51,657 bases of DNA from Minwuia thermotolerans (GCF_002924445.1 NZ_PIGG01000020.1:7501-59157); one strand, 5' to 3'; positions 25,416-34,361 are shown, numbered from the stretch's first letter. Translations and numbers: made by a program. Notes: a model not told the origin generated them from the sequence alone.

Positions 25416-25625
25416 ATGGCGAACGGCCAGAGCCGCCCGAGGCTGATGCCCTGGGTCATCGGCGTCATCATCATCATCATCGCCGACATCTTCATCGCCA
25501 CGCGCATGCTGTCGGCGGAATGCGAAGCCCCCGGATTCGCGGAGTTCCTCGTCCTGATCGTCGTCCCGGCGGTCTACCTGGCGCTGATGTTCCTCACCTT
25601 GCGCAGCCAGAACGGCAACACATAG
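25416..25625 (+). CDS. Small two-segment membrane protein, unknown
   Basis: No family recognised. The 69-residue product has two hydrophobic segments (about 12-30, VIGVIIIIIADIFIATRML, and 43-62) with a short Cys/Glu-containing loop (SAECEAP) between. A good site AGGAGA lies six bases before the ATG. It starts 17 bases after the peroxiredoxin terminator and ends 16 bases before the ferritin-like gene, which suggests it belongs to the following run of genes. Confidence 0.6.
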   Translation: MANGQSRPRLMPWVIGVIIIIIADIFIATRMLSAECEAPGFAEFLVLIVVPAVYLALMFLTLRSQNGNT

Positions 25626-25641
25626 GACCGGGGCCAGGGTC

Positions 25642-26118
25642 ATGTCGCTGTCCCCGGCGACCCTCAGGGCCGTCCACGAGGCGCTGGATGACGAGTACAA
25701 GGCGCGCGCCACCTATCGCGCGGTGATCGACGCCTTCGGGCCGGTGCGTCCCTTCGTCCACATCGTCGAAGCCGAGGAACGCCATGCCCGGGCGCTGATC
25801 GCCTTGCTCCGCCGGCACGGGGCGGCGGTGCCCGATGACCCCTGGCCGGCCCGGGTCCCGGCGCCGGCCTCGATCGATGCGGCGTGCAGGGCGGGCGTGG
25901 AGGCCGAGATCGAGAACGAGGCGATGTACGCGCGTCTGCTGGCGCAGATCGACGCCCCGGATGCGGTCCGCATCATGCGCCGCCTGCAGGCGGCGTCCCG
26001 CGACAACCATCTCCCGGCCTTCCGCCGCTGTCTTGCCCGCGAGCACGACGGCAAGGGGCCGCAGGACGGCAAGGGACGGAAAGTGGGCCGGCGACACCGC
26101 TGGCGCGGCGGCGGCTGA
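25642..26118 (+). CDS. Ferritin-like di-iron-type protein
   Basis: Four-helix-bundle-like protein of 158 residues. Helix 1 has HEALDDEYKARATYRAVI (E18 as first ligand) and helix 2 has IVEAEERHARALIALLRRHG with the ExxH pair E45/H48. Helices 3 and 4 are EAEIENEAMYARLLAQI and ASRDNHLPAFRRCL. This matches ferritin-like domains of the DUF2202 type. In helix 4 the residue three before His is Arg, so the second ExxH is not complete. The basic Gly/Arg/Lys tail (GRKVGRRHRW) is unusual. It is followed after 15 bases by a ZIP gene, supporting a role in metal handling. Confidence 0.7.
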   Translation: MSLSPATLRAVHEALDDEYKARATYRAVIDAFGPVRPFVHIVEAEERHARALIALLRRHGAAVPDDPWPARVPAPASIDAACRAGVEAEIENEAMYARLLAQIDAPDAVRIMRRLQAASRDNHLPAFRRCLAREHDGKGPQDGKGRKVGRRHRWRGGG

Positions 26119-26133
26119 AGGAGTTTCCGTGCG

Positions 26134-26865
26134 ATGACGGGCAGTATCTGGGTTCCGCTCGCCGCCAGCCTCGTGGCCTGCGCCGTGACGGCAGCGGGCA
26201 TCGTGGCGGTCCGCAGCTTCCGGGAACGCGCCGAGCGGCACAGCGGCTACTTCGTCTGTTTCGCCGCCGGGGTGCTTATCGCGGTCTCGGTCCTGCACAT
26301 CGTTCCCAAGGCCGGGGAGATGACCGAGTCAGCGCCGTATCTGATCCTCGGTGGCTACCTGCTCATGCACGCCCTGGACCGTTTCCTGACCGCCTATGTC
26401 TGCGACCGCACGGACCATGCGGACGCCACCCTCGGCCTCGTGCCCCTGATCGGAATCGGCCTGCATTCCCTTCTGGACGGGGTCGTGTACGCCGTCAGTT
26501 TCACGGTCAGCGCATTTACCGGCGTTCTGGTCGCTATCGGGATGGTGCTGCACGAGTTTCCGGAGGGCGTGGTGACTTACACCCTGCTGCGGGCCGGCGG
26601 CATCCCATCGCGGCGGGCATTGCTGCTCGCGCTGGCCGCCGCGGCGTTCACCACCCCGCTCGGCGTCCTTGCCTCCTACCCCTTCGTCAGCCGCATTGGC
26701 GCCCCCCTGCTCGGCGGCCTCCTTGCCCTGTCCGCGGGCATGCTGATCTATGTGGGCGCGACGCACCTCCTGCCGCAGGCGTTGCGCGAACAGGGACGCT
26801 ACAGCGTGACCGCCCTGCTCGCCGGCGTTGCCGTGGCGATCGGCATCGCCATCAGCGGAGGCTGA
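26134..26865 (+). CDS. ZIP family metal transporter
   Basis: Inner-membrane divalent metal transporter of 243 residues with about eight membrane segments. The metal-site motifs HSLLDG in segment IV and HEFPEG in segment V are intact. VLIAVSVLHIVPKAGEM and the C-terminal GATHLLPQAL are also family features. ZIP proteins usually bring zinc, iron or manganese into the cytoplasm; the particular metal cannot be read. It sits between the ferritin-like gene and the P-type ATPase gene on the same strand. Confidence 0.88.
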   Translation: MTGSIWVPLAASLVACAVTAAGIVAVRSFRERAERHSGYFVCFAAGVLIAVSVLHIVPKAGEMTESAPYLILGGYLLMHALDRFLTAYVCDRTDHADATLGLVPLIGIGLHSLLDGVVYAVSFTVSAFTGVLVAIGMVLHEFPEGVVTYTLLRAGGIPSRRALLLALAAAAFTTPLGVLASYPFVSRIGAPLLGGLLALSAGMLIYVGATHLLPQALREQGRYSVTALLAGVAVAIGIAISGG

Positions 26866-26942
26866 AGCGTGGCCGAACGCATCGACACAGGAAAACCCTG
26901 GGTGCGCGGCGATGGTGCGAGCGAACGGAGTGTCGGTCGGAT

Positions 26943-29669
26943 ATGACTGCGGATGAACGGCGAACGAACGGGATGGCGCCCGGGTCCGCCCCCCATGCGA
27001 CACCCGTCGAGGCCGTCCTTGCGGCGGTCGACGGGCACGCGGCGGGCCTCACGGAAGCCGACGCGACGCGGCGCCTGCAGCGATATGGCGCCAACACGCT
27101 GACGGAGCCGCCACGGCGAGGGCCCGTTCTCCGCTTCCTCGCCCACTTCCACAACGTACTCATCTATGTCCTGCTGGGTTCGGCGGCGATCACCGCAGGT
27201 CTCGGTCATTTCGTCGATACGGGCGTCATCCTGGCCGTCGTGATCGCCAATGCGGTGATCGGCTTCGTTCAGGAAGGTCGGGCCGAACAGGCGATGAGCG
27301 CCATTCGCCGGATGCTCGCGCCGCAGTCCTCCGTCCTTCGAGATGGCGAACGCCGCAGCGTCGACAGCGCCGCGCTGGTGCCGGGCGATATCGTGCTGCT
27401 GGAGGCGGGCGACAGGGTGCCGGCGGACTTGCGGCTGACCGAGGCGGCCGGCCTGCGGATCGACGAGGCGATCCTCACCGGCGAATCTGTTCCTGTCGAC
27501 AAGGGGACCAGACCCGTCGCCGCCGATGCGCCGGTAGGCGACCGCGCCGGCATGGCCTTCAGCGGCACGCTCGTTGCCGCCGGCGCCGGCCGCGGGGTCG
27601 TGGTCGCCACGGGCGGGGCGACCGAAATCGGCCGCATCAGCGGGATGCTTTCCAGGGTCGAGACGCTGACCACGCCGCTGGTCGGGCAGATGAACGCCTT
27701 CGCCCGCTGGCTGACAATGCTGATCCTTCTGATCGCGGCCGTGCTCCTGGTCTATGGCTATTTCGTCGGCCATCTGCCATTTGCGGAACTCTTCATGGCC
27801 GTCGTCGGCCTATCCGTAGCGGCGATTCCGGAAGGGCTGCCGGCGGTGCTGACCATCACCCTGGCCGTGGGCGTGCAGGCAATGGCGCGGCGCAATGCGA
27901 TCGTCCGCCGCCTGCCCGCTATCGAGACCCTCGGCTCCGTATCGGTCATCTGCACGGACAAGACGGGGACGCTCACTCGCAACGAGATGATGGTGGCGAC
28001 CCTCGCGGGCGCAAGCCACACCTATTCCGTGGCCGGCAGCGGCTATGCCCCCGAAGGCAGGATCTGCCTCGCCGACGCGGACATCGACCCCGCGGAGCAT
28101 ACACGGCTGATCGAGTTCGCCCGCGCGGCCGCCCTCTGCAATGACGCTGCCGTGCGTCGCCATGAAGACGGCTGGCGAGTCGAGGGCGATCCGATGGAAG
28201 GCGCGCTCAAGGCGCTCGCCGGCAAGATCATGCGCCAGAGCAACGGCGATCCGTTCGCCGGCTGGCGACGCTCCGACGCCATTCCCTTCGATGCCCGGCA
28301 CCGCTACATGGCCGTCCTCCACCACGACCACGAAGGACATGCCTTCATCCACGTGAAGGGGGCGCCCGAAAGCGTTCTTGCCATGTGTTCGGCCGAGCGG
28401 GCTGCGGACGGCGAGGACGCCCCCCTGGATCCGGACCGCTGGCGCAGACGGATCGACGACATCGCCGCCCGGGGCCAGCGCGTGCTCGCACTGGCCGTGC
28501 GCCCGGTGCCGCAGGAGCACGTCGTTCTGAATACGGCGGATCTCGACGGAGAACTCGTGCTGATCGGTCTGGTGGGCCTCATCGATCCCCCTCGCCCCGA
28601 AGCCGTCGATGCGGTCGCGGAGTGCCATGGCGCGGGCATACGCGTGAAGATGATCACCGGGGATCACGCGGGCACGGCGGCGGCGATCGCCCGGCAGATC
28701 GGGCTCCGGAACCCCGATGCAGTACTGACCGGCGCAGACATCGAGGGCATGAACGATGCCGAACTCGCAGCGGCCGTCGCTGACACCGATGTCTTCGCCA
28801 GGACCAGCCCGGAACACAAGTTGCGGCTCGTGACCGCATTCCAGTCGAAAGGACTGACCGTCGCCATGACCGGCGACGGCGTGAACGATGCCCCGGCGCT
28901 GAAGCGCGCGGATGCCGGCATCGCCATGGGACGCAAGGGGAGCGAGGCCGCGAAGGAAGCATCCGATCTGGTGCTCGCCGACGACAACTTCGCCTCCATC
29001 GTCGCGGCGGTCCGCGAGGGACGCACCGTCTATGACAACATCAAGAAGGTCATCAGCTGGACGCTGCCGACCAGTGCCGGGGAATCGATGACCATCGTGG
29101 TCGCGCTGTTTCTTGGCATGGCCCTGCCGATCACGGCCGTGCAGATCCTATGGGTCAATCTGATCACGGCCACGACGCTCGGGATCGCGCTCGCCTTCGA
29201 ACCTACCGAGCGGAACACCATGAAACGTCCGCCCCGTTCCCGCGACGCGCCGCTGCTGAGCGGCGAACTGGTTTGGCACATCATTCTCGTCTCGGTGCTG
29301 TTCCTTGCCGCCGTCTTCGGCATCTACGCCTATGCCATCGACAGCGGGCACGCCCCGGATCTCGCGCGAACGATGGCGCTTAATACCCTCGTCGTGCTGG
29401 AAATCTTCCATCTCTTCTTCATCCGGAACATCTACGGCACGTCTCTCACCTGGAAGGCGGCGAAGGGCACGCCGGTCGTCTGGGCCTGCGTGGCGACCGT
29501 CGTCCTCGCCCAGTTCGCGGTGACCTATGTGCCGCCGCTTCAGCAGGTTTTCGGCACACGTGCCGTGCCCCTGTTCGACGGCATGCTCATCGTGGCAGTG
29601 GGCGCCGTGTTCTTTGCCGTCATCGAGTTCGAAAAACAGCTGCGACTCGCCGTGCGCCGCATGAGATGA
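26943..29669 (+). CDS. P2-type cation-transporting ATPase, CtpF/Pma1-like
   Basis: Ion pump of 908 residues. It has the cation ATPase N-terminal domain (EADATRRLQRYGANTL), the actuator TGES (179-182), segment 4 PEGLP (296-300), phosphorylated D339 in DKTGTLT, and the hinge TGDGVNDAPAL. Segment 6 reads NLITATTLGIALAFEP and lacks the Asp seen in SERCA-type calcium pumps at this place; that is the pattern I know from Mycobacterium CtpF and cyanobacterial Pma1. The ion (calcium, manganese or other) is therefore open. It is the last gene of the run from 25416 and has no strong ribosome site at ATG 26943. Its wording is somewhat less GC-biased than its neighbours. Confidence 0.88.
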   Translation: MTADERRTNGMAPGSAPHATPVEAVLAAVDGHAAGLTEADATRRLQRYGANTLTEPPRRGPVLRFLAHFHNVLIYVLLGSAAITAGLGHFVDTGVILAVVIANAVIGFVQEGRAEQAMSAIRRMLAPQSSVLRDGERRSVDSAALVPGDIVLLEAGDRVPADLRLTEAAGLRIDEAILTGESVPVDKGTRPVAADAPVGDRAGMAFSGTLVAAGAGRGVVVATGGATEIGRISGMLSRVETLTTPLVGQMNAFARWLTMLILLIAAVLLVYGYFVGHLPFAELFMAVVGLSVAAIPEGLPAVLTITLAVGVQAMARRNAIVRRLPAIETLGSVSVICTDKTGTLTRNEMMVATLAGASHTYSVAGSGYAPEGRICLADADIDPAEHTRLIEFARAAALCNDAAVRRHEDGWRVEGDPMEGALKALAGKIMRQSNGDPFAGWRRSDAIPFDARHRYMAVLHHDHEGHAFIHVKGAPESVLAMCSAERAADGEDAPLDPDRWRRRIDDIAARGQRVLALAVRPVPQEHVVLNTADLDGELVLIGLVGLIDPPRPEAVDAVAECHGAGIRVKMITGDHAGTAAAIARQIGLRNPDAVLTGADIEGMNDAELAAAVADTDVFARTSPEHKLRLVTAFQSKGLTVAMTGDGVNDAPALKRADAGIAMGRKGSEAAKEASDLVLADDNFASIVAAVREGRTVYDNIKKVISWTLPTSAGESMTIVVALFLGMALPITAVQILWVNLITATTLGIALAFEPTERNTMKRPPRSRDAPLLSGELVWHIILVSVLFLAAVFGIYAYAIDSGHAPDLARTMALNTLVVLEIFHLFFIRNIYGTSLTWKAAKGTPVVWACVATVVLAQFAVTYVPPLQQVFGTRAVPLFDGMLIVAVGAVFFAVIEFEKQLRLAVRRMR

Positions 29670-29885
29670 GTCCTCGCCGATGCCACCGATAGGCTGCGCA
29701 TGGTCATTACCGAAGGCATACGCGGCATCGCAGCGGCGACCGCGCGGCCTGCCTTGAGGCTGGACTTCCCGCCCATTTCCCGCACGGGCGCTGCGCGGGA
29801 TCGCAGGCAGCGTCGGAACCGTCACGCCATGACGATTCGAAGCGCCATCAGCGGCGCCCCATTGCGTCGGCGATTGTAGAATGAA

Positions 29886-29962
29886 TGGCGCGCCGGGGAG
29901 GATTCGAACCCCCGACCCCCAGATTCGTAGTCTGGTGCTCTATCCAGCTGAGCTACCGGCGC
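29886..29962 (-). tRNA. tRNA-Arg(ACG)
   Basis: A full 77-nt cloverleaf on the minus strand. The acceptor stem GCGCCGG pairs with CCGGCGC, the D-arm is GCTCAGCTGGATAGAGC, the anticodon stem-loop is CCAGA-CTACGAA-TCTGG with anticodon ACG, and the T-arm contains GTTCGAATC. CCA is encoded at the 3' end (29886-29888). ACG is normally modified to ICG and reads CGU/CGC/CGA. Confidence 0.97.
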
Positions 29963-30010
29963 CTGGGCCGTGTTGGCCGTGCGCCCGGACGCTGCCCGGG
30001 CGAGGCCGGA

Positions 30011-30039
30011 CCTATACGCGATGCCTTTCCCCTTGGCAA
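30011..30039 (-). promoter_or_regulatory. Sigma-70-type promoter for tRNA-Arg
   Basis: On the minus strand TTGCCA (30039-30034) and TATAGG (30016-30011) are spaced by 17 bases. Transcription would start about 40 bases before the tRNA 5' end. This is a good match to the alphaproteobacterial housekeeping pattern. Confidence 0.5.
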
Positions 30040-30210
30040 GCGCGCTTTTGAAAGCTATGCCCCTTAGCCAACAAGGGTTTCTTGTGGCCTCTCGACGCCT
30101 CCGGTAACATCTGGGGTGATTCGCAGTACGGTCAAGTGTGGGTGGTGTTTCGATACCGAGATGGTCGACAAAGCCTTAGCGAAACGACAGTGATAGGCGG
30201 ACAGACACGA

Positions 30211-31365
30211 ATGTTGATGACCGGCCTGCGGGCCCTCGCATTGGGCGGTGCGATCGCGATCGCGGGCTGCTCGTCCGACGACATCTGGCCCAGCCTTGCC
30301 GGATCCGGCGATCAATCCACCGCAGCCAAGCCGGCGCGCGCGACGCAGCCGACCGCTACACCCATCGTGGCTCCCGCGGGGACGACGGCGGTGGGCCAGC
30401 CGGCTCTCGGCGACGGCGTCTTCAGGGCGCCCGGCACCTCGCCGCTCACGGACACCGGCACGGTCGTGGGCGCCAAGGTGAACCAGCTCGCCCGGGAACT
30501 CGCGGAACTCCAGACCCGCCTCAACCAGCGCAACGCGCGGCTGCAGCAGATCCGCCAGTCCACGATCGACAACGCCCGCGACTATCACGGCTCGGTCGGC
30601 GCCATCGAGGCGCGGCTGCAGGTCGGCACCACGCCCGGCAATCCCGAGCTGATCGCGCAGTGGAACCAGGCGCAGGACCAGCTCGATCAGGTAAGCCGCG
30701 ACATCGCCGAGATGAATCAGCTCGCCAACGACGTGGCCTCCGATTCCAGCCTCGCCGCCTTCCTGCTCGAATCGGCCCGCGCCACCTACGGCATCTCCGG
30801 CGCCGTCGATCAGGATCACCAGAATCTCTCGGTGCTGGAGGACGACATCAACAAGACGCAGGTTGTCGTCGACCGCCTGCTGAACGAGATCTCGGAGGAC
30901 GTGAGCCGCCAGACCGCCTATGTCGGCAACGAGCGGCGCAATCTCAGCGCCCTCGCCCTGGCGATCAAGAACGGCGAGCTCTACGGCGCCAGCCTCGCCT
31001 CCCGCGCCTACCTGCCGTCCAACGCGGCGCTCAACGCGCGCAACGTCACCCCGCAGCCGGCAACCGGCCGGCCCCTGGTGGTGATCCGCTTCGACCGCCA
31101 GAACGTGCAGTACCAGCAGGCGCTCTATACCGCCGTCAGCCGGGCCCTGGACCAGCAACCCTCGGCCAATTTCGATCTGGTCGCGGTTTCGCCCAGCCAG
31201 GGCTCGCCCGCCGACGTGGCGCTGTCGCGCTCGACGGCGCGCAAGCGGGCCGACGAGGTGCTCCAGGTCCTGACCGGCATGGGCCTGCCCGCCGACCGGA
31301 TCGCCCTGGCGTCGACCACCAATGCCGGCGCCCGGGCGCCCGAGGTCCATATCTACGTCCGCTGA
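30211..31365 (+). CDS. Predicted lipoprotein with coiled coil and OmpA-like C-terminus
   Basis: No precise family recognised. The 384-residue product has a lipobox IAGC with C20 and a Pro/Ala/Thr-rich linker to about residue 85. A long helical part follows (VNQLARELAELQTRLNQRNARLQQIRQ and further heptads to about 270). The C-terminal domain LVVIRFDRQNVQYQQALYTAVSRAL ... SRSTARKRADEVLQVLTGMGLPADRIAL looks like a divergent OmpA/MotB-type peptidoglycan-binding fold. A cell-envelope anchoring role is likely. ATG 30211 is preferred over an open extension to 30082, because only this start places the signal peptide at the N-terminus. Confidence 0.7.
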   Translation: MLMTGLRALALGGAIAIAGCSSDDIWPSLAGSGDQSTAAKPARATQPTATPIVAPAGTTAVGQPALGDGVFRAPGTSPLTDTGTVVGAKVNQLARELAELQTRLNQRNARLQQIRQSTIDNARDYHGSVGAIEARLQVGTTPGNPELIAQWNQAQDQLDQVSRDIAEMNQLANDVASDSSLAAFLLESARATYGISGAVDQDHQNLSVLEDDINKTQVVVDRLLNEISEDVSRQTAYVGNERRNLSALALAIKNGELYGASLASRAYLPSNAALNARNVTPQPATGRPLVVIRFDRQNVQYQQALYTAVSRALDQQPSANFDLVAVSPSQGSPADVALSRSTARKRADEVLQVLTGMGLPADRIALASTTNAGARAPEVHIYVR

Positions 31366-32263
31366 TCTGCCGGGGACCGCCACTGGCGGCTCCGGCCGCG
31401 AACCGGTCTGGCGGCATCATCTGATGCGCGAGGGCGAACGCCCCGACCTCGCTCTCGCGGCGTATGACGGTGATGCGGCGAAGGCGGTGCTCGTCGCCGA
31501 CGCGGAGCCCCGCTTCCACCGTTTCGCCGGGGCGGACGTGCTGGTTCTCAGGGGCATCAATCTCAACACCGGCGACCGCCCCGAAGACATGGTCTCGCTG
31601 CGGATCCTGATCGCCAATGGCCGCGTCGAGACCCTGGCGCGCCGCCCCGTCCGCGCCGTCGAAGCGACCCAAAGCTATGCCGCCGCCCATCCGGAAGCGC
31701 GCGCGGGCGAGATCGTGCTGCACCTGATCGAGAGCCTCGTCGCCCGGCTGAACGACAACGTGGACGAACTCTCGGACAAGCTGGACGAACTCGAGGACCG
31801 CATCGAGTCTCCCGGTCCCAATCCGGAACCCCAGCACCTGGCGCGGCTCCGGCGGCGGGCCATCTGGCTGCACCGCTTCTGCCATCCCCAGGCGCGGGCG
31901 CTGGACGACGCCGCCGCCGCCCATCCCGAATGGCTGGACCGCGCCGGCCGTGTGCGGCTGAACGAACAGCGCCACGCCATGGCCCGGATCGTCGCCGACC
32001 TCGCGGTACTGCGCGACCACAGCCGCATCCTGCAGGAACGCTCCGATCAGGAACTCAGGGAGCGGGCCCGCCGGACCTCATTCGCACTGACCCTGATCGC
32101 GGGCGTGTTCCTGCCCCTCAACCTGGTGGGCGCGCTGTTCGGCGCCAATGTCGGCGGCATCCCCTTCGCCGACGATCCGCTGGGGTTCTGGTATCTGCTG
32201 GGCAGCCTGCTGGCGCTGGTCGCGGTGGAACTCGCGCTGCTCCGCTGGCTGCGCTGGATCTAA
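31322..32263 (+). CDS. ZntB/CorA-family metal transporter
   Basis: CorA-superfamily membrane protein of 313 residues. RGINLNTGDRPEDMVSLRILI in the N-terminal domain and two C-terminal membrane segments flanking GANVGGIPF place it with the ZntB branch (usual GxNVGGIP). A long acidic helical region (VDELSDKLDELEDRIES) lies between. ZntB moves zinc; direction of transport is debated for the family. The only clear start that keeps the conserved N-terminal region is ATG 31322, overlapping the lipoprotein gene by 44 bases; ATG 31424 is a shorter alternative. Confidence 0.82.
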   Translation: MPAPGRPRSISTSADLPGTATGGSGREPVWRHHLMREGERPDLALAAYDGDAAKAVLVADAEPRFHRFAGADVLVLRGINLNTGDRPEDMVSLRILIANGRVETLARRPVRAVEATQSYAAAHPEARAGEIVLHLIESLVARLNDNVDELSDKLDELEDRIESPGPNPEPQHLARLRRRAIWLHRFCHPQARALDDAAAAHPEWLDRAGRVRLNEQRHAMARIVADLAVLRDHSRILQERSDQELRERARRTSFALTLIAGVFLPLNLVGALFGANVGGIPFADDPLGFWYLLGSLLALVAVELALLRWLRWI

Positions 32264-33273
32264 TCCGTCAGCAACGCGAGACAGCCTGTCTCGTCCAGAA
32301 GCGGATCCAGCCGCCCGCGGTCCCCCGGCGAGAGCCGCGCCAGCAGGGATTTCAGCCGCGTATAGCACTTCGCCTGATAACGGAACGGCGTCTGGGCGTA
32401 AGGCTTGCCGAAGATCTCCAGGCGGATCTCCTCCGCGCCATCCTCGATGCCGCGCAGATTGGCGGCAAGGAAGGGCAGATAGGCCTCGCCGCAGAGGCGG
32501 AGCAGTCCCGTCACGGCTTCGGGCAGCGGCGCGTCGGCGTCCATCCACTCGCCTTCCAGACCGGACAGGTCGTCGACGTGGCGGGTCCAGTGCAACACCG
32601 TCGGCGCCTCGCGCCGGATCGTGGCCCGGCCCGTGGGATCGTCCGACAGGGTCTTGAGTTGCCCGAAAAGGCCGAAATCGCCGAGCGACGGCCGCCCGCC
32701 GAACAGGAAGGAACGGTAGCCGAGCCGCGTCTCCAGCGCGCGCAGCAGGCGATGGAAGCTTTCCTCGATCACCGGCTTGTTCTCGTCGGTACAGCCCACC
32801 AGCGCCATGCGCCCGACCTGACGGTCGCGGATCCAGTCGGCGAACTGACGCCGCTTCTCCGCCGCGCCCTCGCCGGAGGGCGTGTTGTCGCAGGCGATCC
32901 AGAAAGCCGCGTATTCGCGGTCGTCTTCGTAGTGCCAGCGATAATGGAACATGGCCTTGGTCAGCCACTCGTCGGCCATGTCCTCGATCAGATCCGACAG
33001 GAACCGCTGGACCGGATCGGCCGGCAGGATCGAACGCGCGGTCTCCAGTTCCTCGAGTTCGTACGCCATGGGCGTGGAATCGAGGCGCCAGACGCCGTCC
33101 TGCGGAAATTTCATCATCGGGATCAGCCGCGGCTTCACGTTCGCGGTCTCGGGGTCATTGCCCGGGGTCTGCTGAATCCAGATATGGTGAATGCGCCGAT
33201 AGCGCAGGATGGCTCTCATCTTCATGGAATAGGGCGATCCGTTCTGCCCCATGATCCGGTATGCGTCGCTCAC
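32260..33273 (-). CDS. GST-like protein, paralogue A
   Basis: Thioredoxin-fold/GST-like protein of 337 residues. It opens with DAYRIMGQNGSPYSMKMRAILRYRR, a GST N-terminal strand-helix pattern where SPYS replaces the catalytic CPxC/S site, and has a GST C-terminal helix bundle with SLGDFGLFGQL. The GTG at 33273 follows GGAGG at six bases and decides the start. It faces the 337-residue paralogue B across a 74-base gap. Shared blocks include MFHYRW, LGDFGLF and a LLDETGCLALL ending. It overlaps the ZntB-like 3' end by four bases (convergent). Function unknown. Confidence 0.75.
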   Translation of the reverse strand: MSDAYRIMGQNGSPYSMKMRAILRYRRIHHIWIQQTPGNDPETANVKPRLIPMMKFPQDGVWRLDSTPMAYELEELETARSILPADPVQRFLSDLIEDMADEWLTKAMFHYRWHYEDDREYAAFWIACDNTPSGEGAAEKRRQFADWIRDRQVGRMALVGCTDENKPVIEESFHRLLRALETRLGYRSFLFGGRPSLGDFGLFGQLKTLSDDPTGRATIRREAPTVLHWTRHVDDLSGLEGEWMDADAPLPEAVTGLLRLCGEAYLPFLAANLRGIEDGAEEIRLEIFGKPYAQTPFRYQAKCYTRLKSLLARLSPGDRGRLDPLLDETGCLALLTD

Positions 33274-33347
33274 GCTGTCCCTCCCCGGCCGCACTGTTAT
33301 AGTCGTTCGATCACTCAAACTAGCAGGAATGGAGCGGCCGCAAAGCC

Positions 33348-34361
33348 ATGCCGGAGACGTATCGTATATTCGGTTCCGAACTCTCGCCCTACTCGGTCAA
33401 GATCAGGTCCTGGTTCCGCTACAAGGGCCTGCCGCACGTCTGGACGCCGCGGACCGAGGCCAACATGGCCGAGTTCGAGAAATACGCCGCGCTGCCGCTG
33501 ATCCCGCTGGTGGTGACCCCCGAGGACGAGGGGATGCAGGATTCCACGCCGATCATCGAGTCGCTGGAGAAGCGCCACCCGCAGCCGCCGACCGATCCGG
33601 CGGACCCCAGGCTGAGGTTCCTCTCCCGCCTGATCGAGGAATATGCGGACGAATGGGGCAACAAGCCGATGTTCCATTACCGCTGGGCCTTCGCCGCGGA
33701 CGCGGAGAGCACCGGGCTGCGCATTGCCCGGCAGATGCTGGGCGACGACGCCGGCGACGAAGCAGTCAGGAACCGGGCCGTGGCCATCGTGGAACGGATG
33801 ATGCCGCGGCGGAGCTTCGTCGGCTCCTCGGCGGAGACGGCCGGCGAGATCGAGGCCTCGCTGGAATCGCAGCTCCAGTTCCTGGAGGCGCGCCTGGACG
33901 GCCGCGACTTCCTGATGGGTTCGCGGCCCTGCCTGGGCGATTTCGGACTGTTCTCCCAGCTCTACGAAGCCTCGACCGACCCGACCGCGGGGTCGCTCAT
34001 GCGCGACATCGCGCCGGGGACGCTGAAATGGATCGAGCGGATGCTGGACCCGACCGACGCCGGCGAGTGGGAAAGCTACGAGCAGACGGCGGAGGGCCTG
34101 CGGCCGCTGCTGGAGCGCGAGATCGGCGGACGGTTCCTGCCCTGGAGCGACGCCAATGCCGAAGCGCTGGCCCGCGGCGACAACGTGCTGGAGGTGGAAC
34201 TGCCGAAAGGCCCCTTCCGCCAGCAGCCGCAGAAGTACCACGCGCGTTCGCTGAAGGTGCTGAAGGACAGATATGCGGCGGTCGCCGGCGACAGGGCTCT
34301 CGACGGCCTGCTGGCGGACACCGGCTGCCTGGACTGGCTCAGGAAACCGATGCCTTCCTAG
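33348..34361 (+). CDS. GST-like protein, paralogue B
   Basis: Thioredoxin-fold/GST-like protein of 337 residues, divergent from paralogue A. It opens [29 protein letters not shown], with SPYS again in the catalytic place, then [25 protein letters not shown] (the usual cis-Pro and SxAI-like glutathione site positions). The C-terminal domain has [17 protein letters not shown] and [11 protein letters not shown]. Both chains are longer than ordinary GSTs (about 200-230), with an extra 90-residue C-terminal part. It overlaps gapR by four bases (convergent). Confidence 0.75.
   Translation: MPETYRIFGSELSPYSVKIRSWFRYKGLPHVWTPRTEANMAEFEKYAALPLIPLVVTPEDEGMQDSTPIIESLEKRHPQPPTDPADPRLRFLSRLIEEYADEWGNKPMFHYRWAFAADAESTGLRIARQMLGDDAGDEAVRNRAVAIVERMMPRRSFVGSSAETAGEIEASLESQLQFLEARLDGRDFLMGSRPCLGDFGLFSQLYEASTDPTAGSLMRDIAPGTLKWIERMLDPTDAGEWESYEQTAEGLRPLLEREIGGRFLPWSDANAEALARGDNVLEVELPKGPFRQQPQKYHARSLKVLKDRYAAVAGDRALDGLLADTGCLDWLRKPMPS

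Noticed and set aside
29670-29962. tRNA-Arg as an integration site for the metal-handling genes next to it
   Set aside because: I looked for a second copy of the tRNA 3' end near 25400 and for an integrase and found neither. A slightly lower GC bias alone is not enough.
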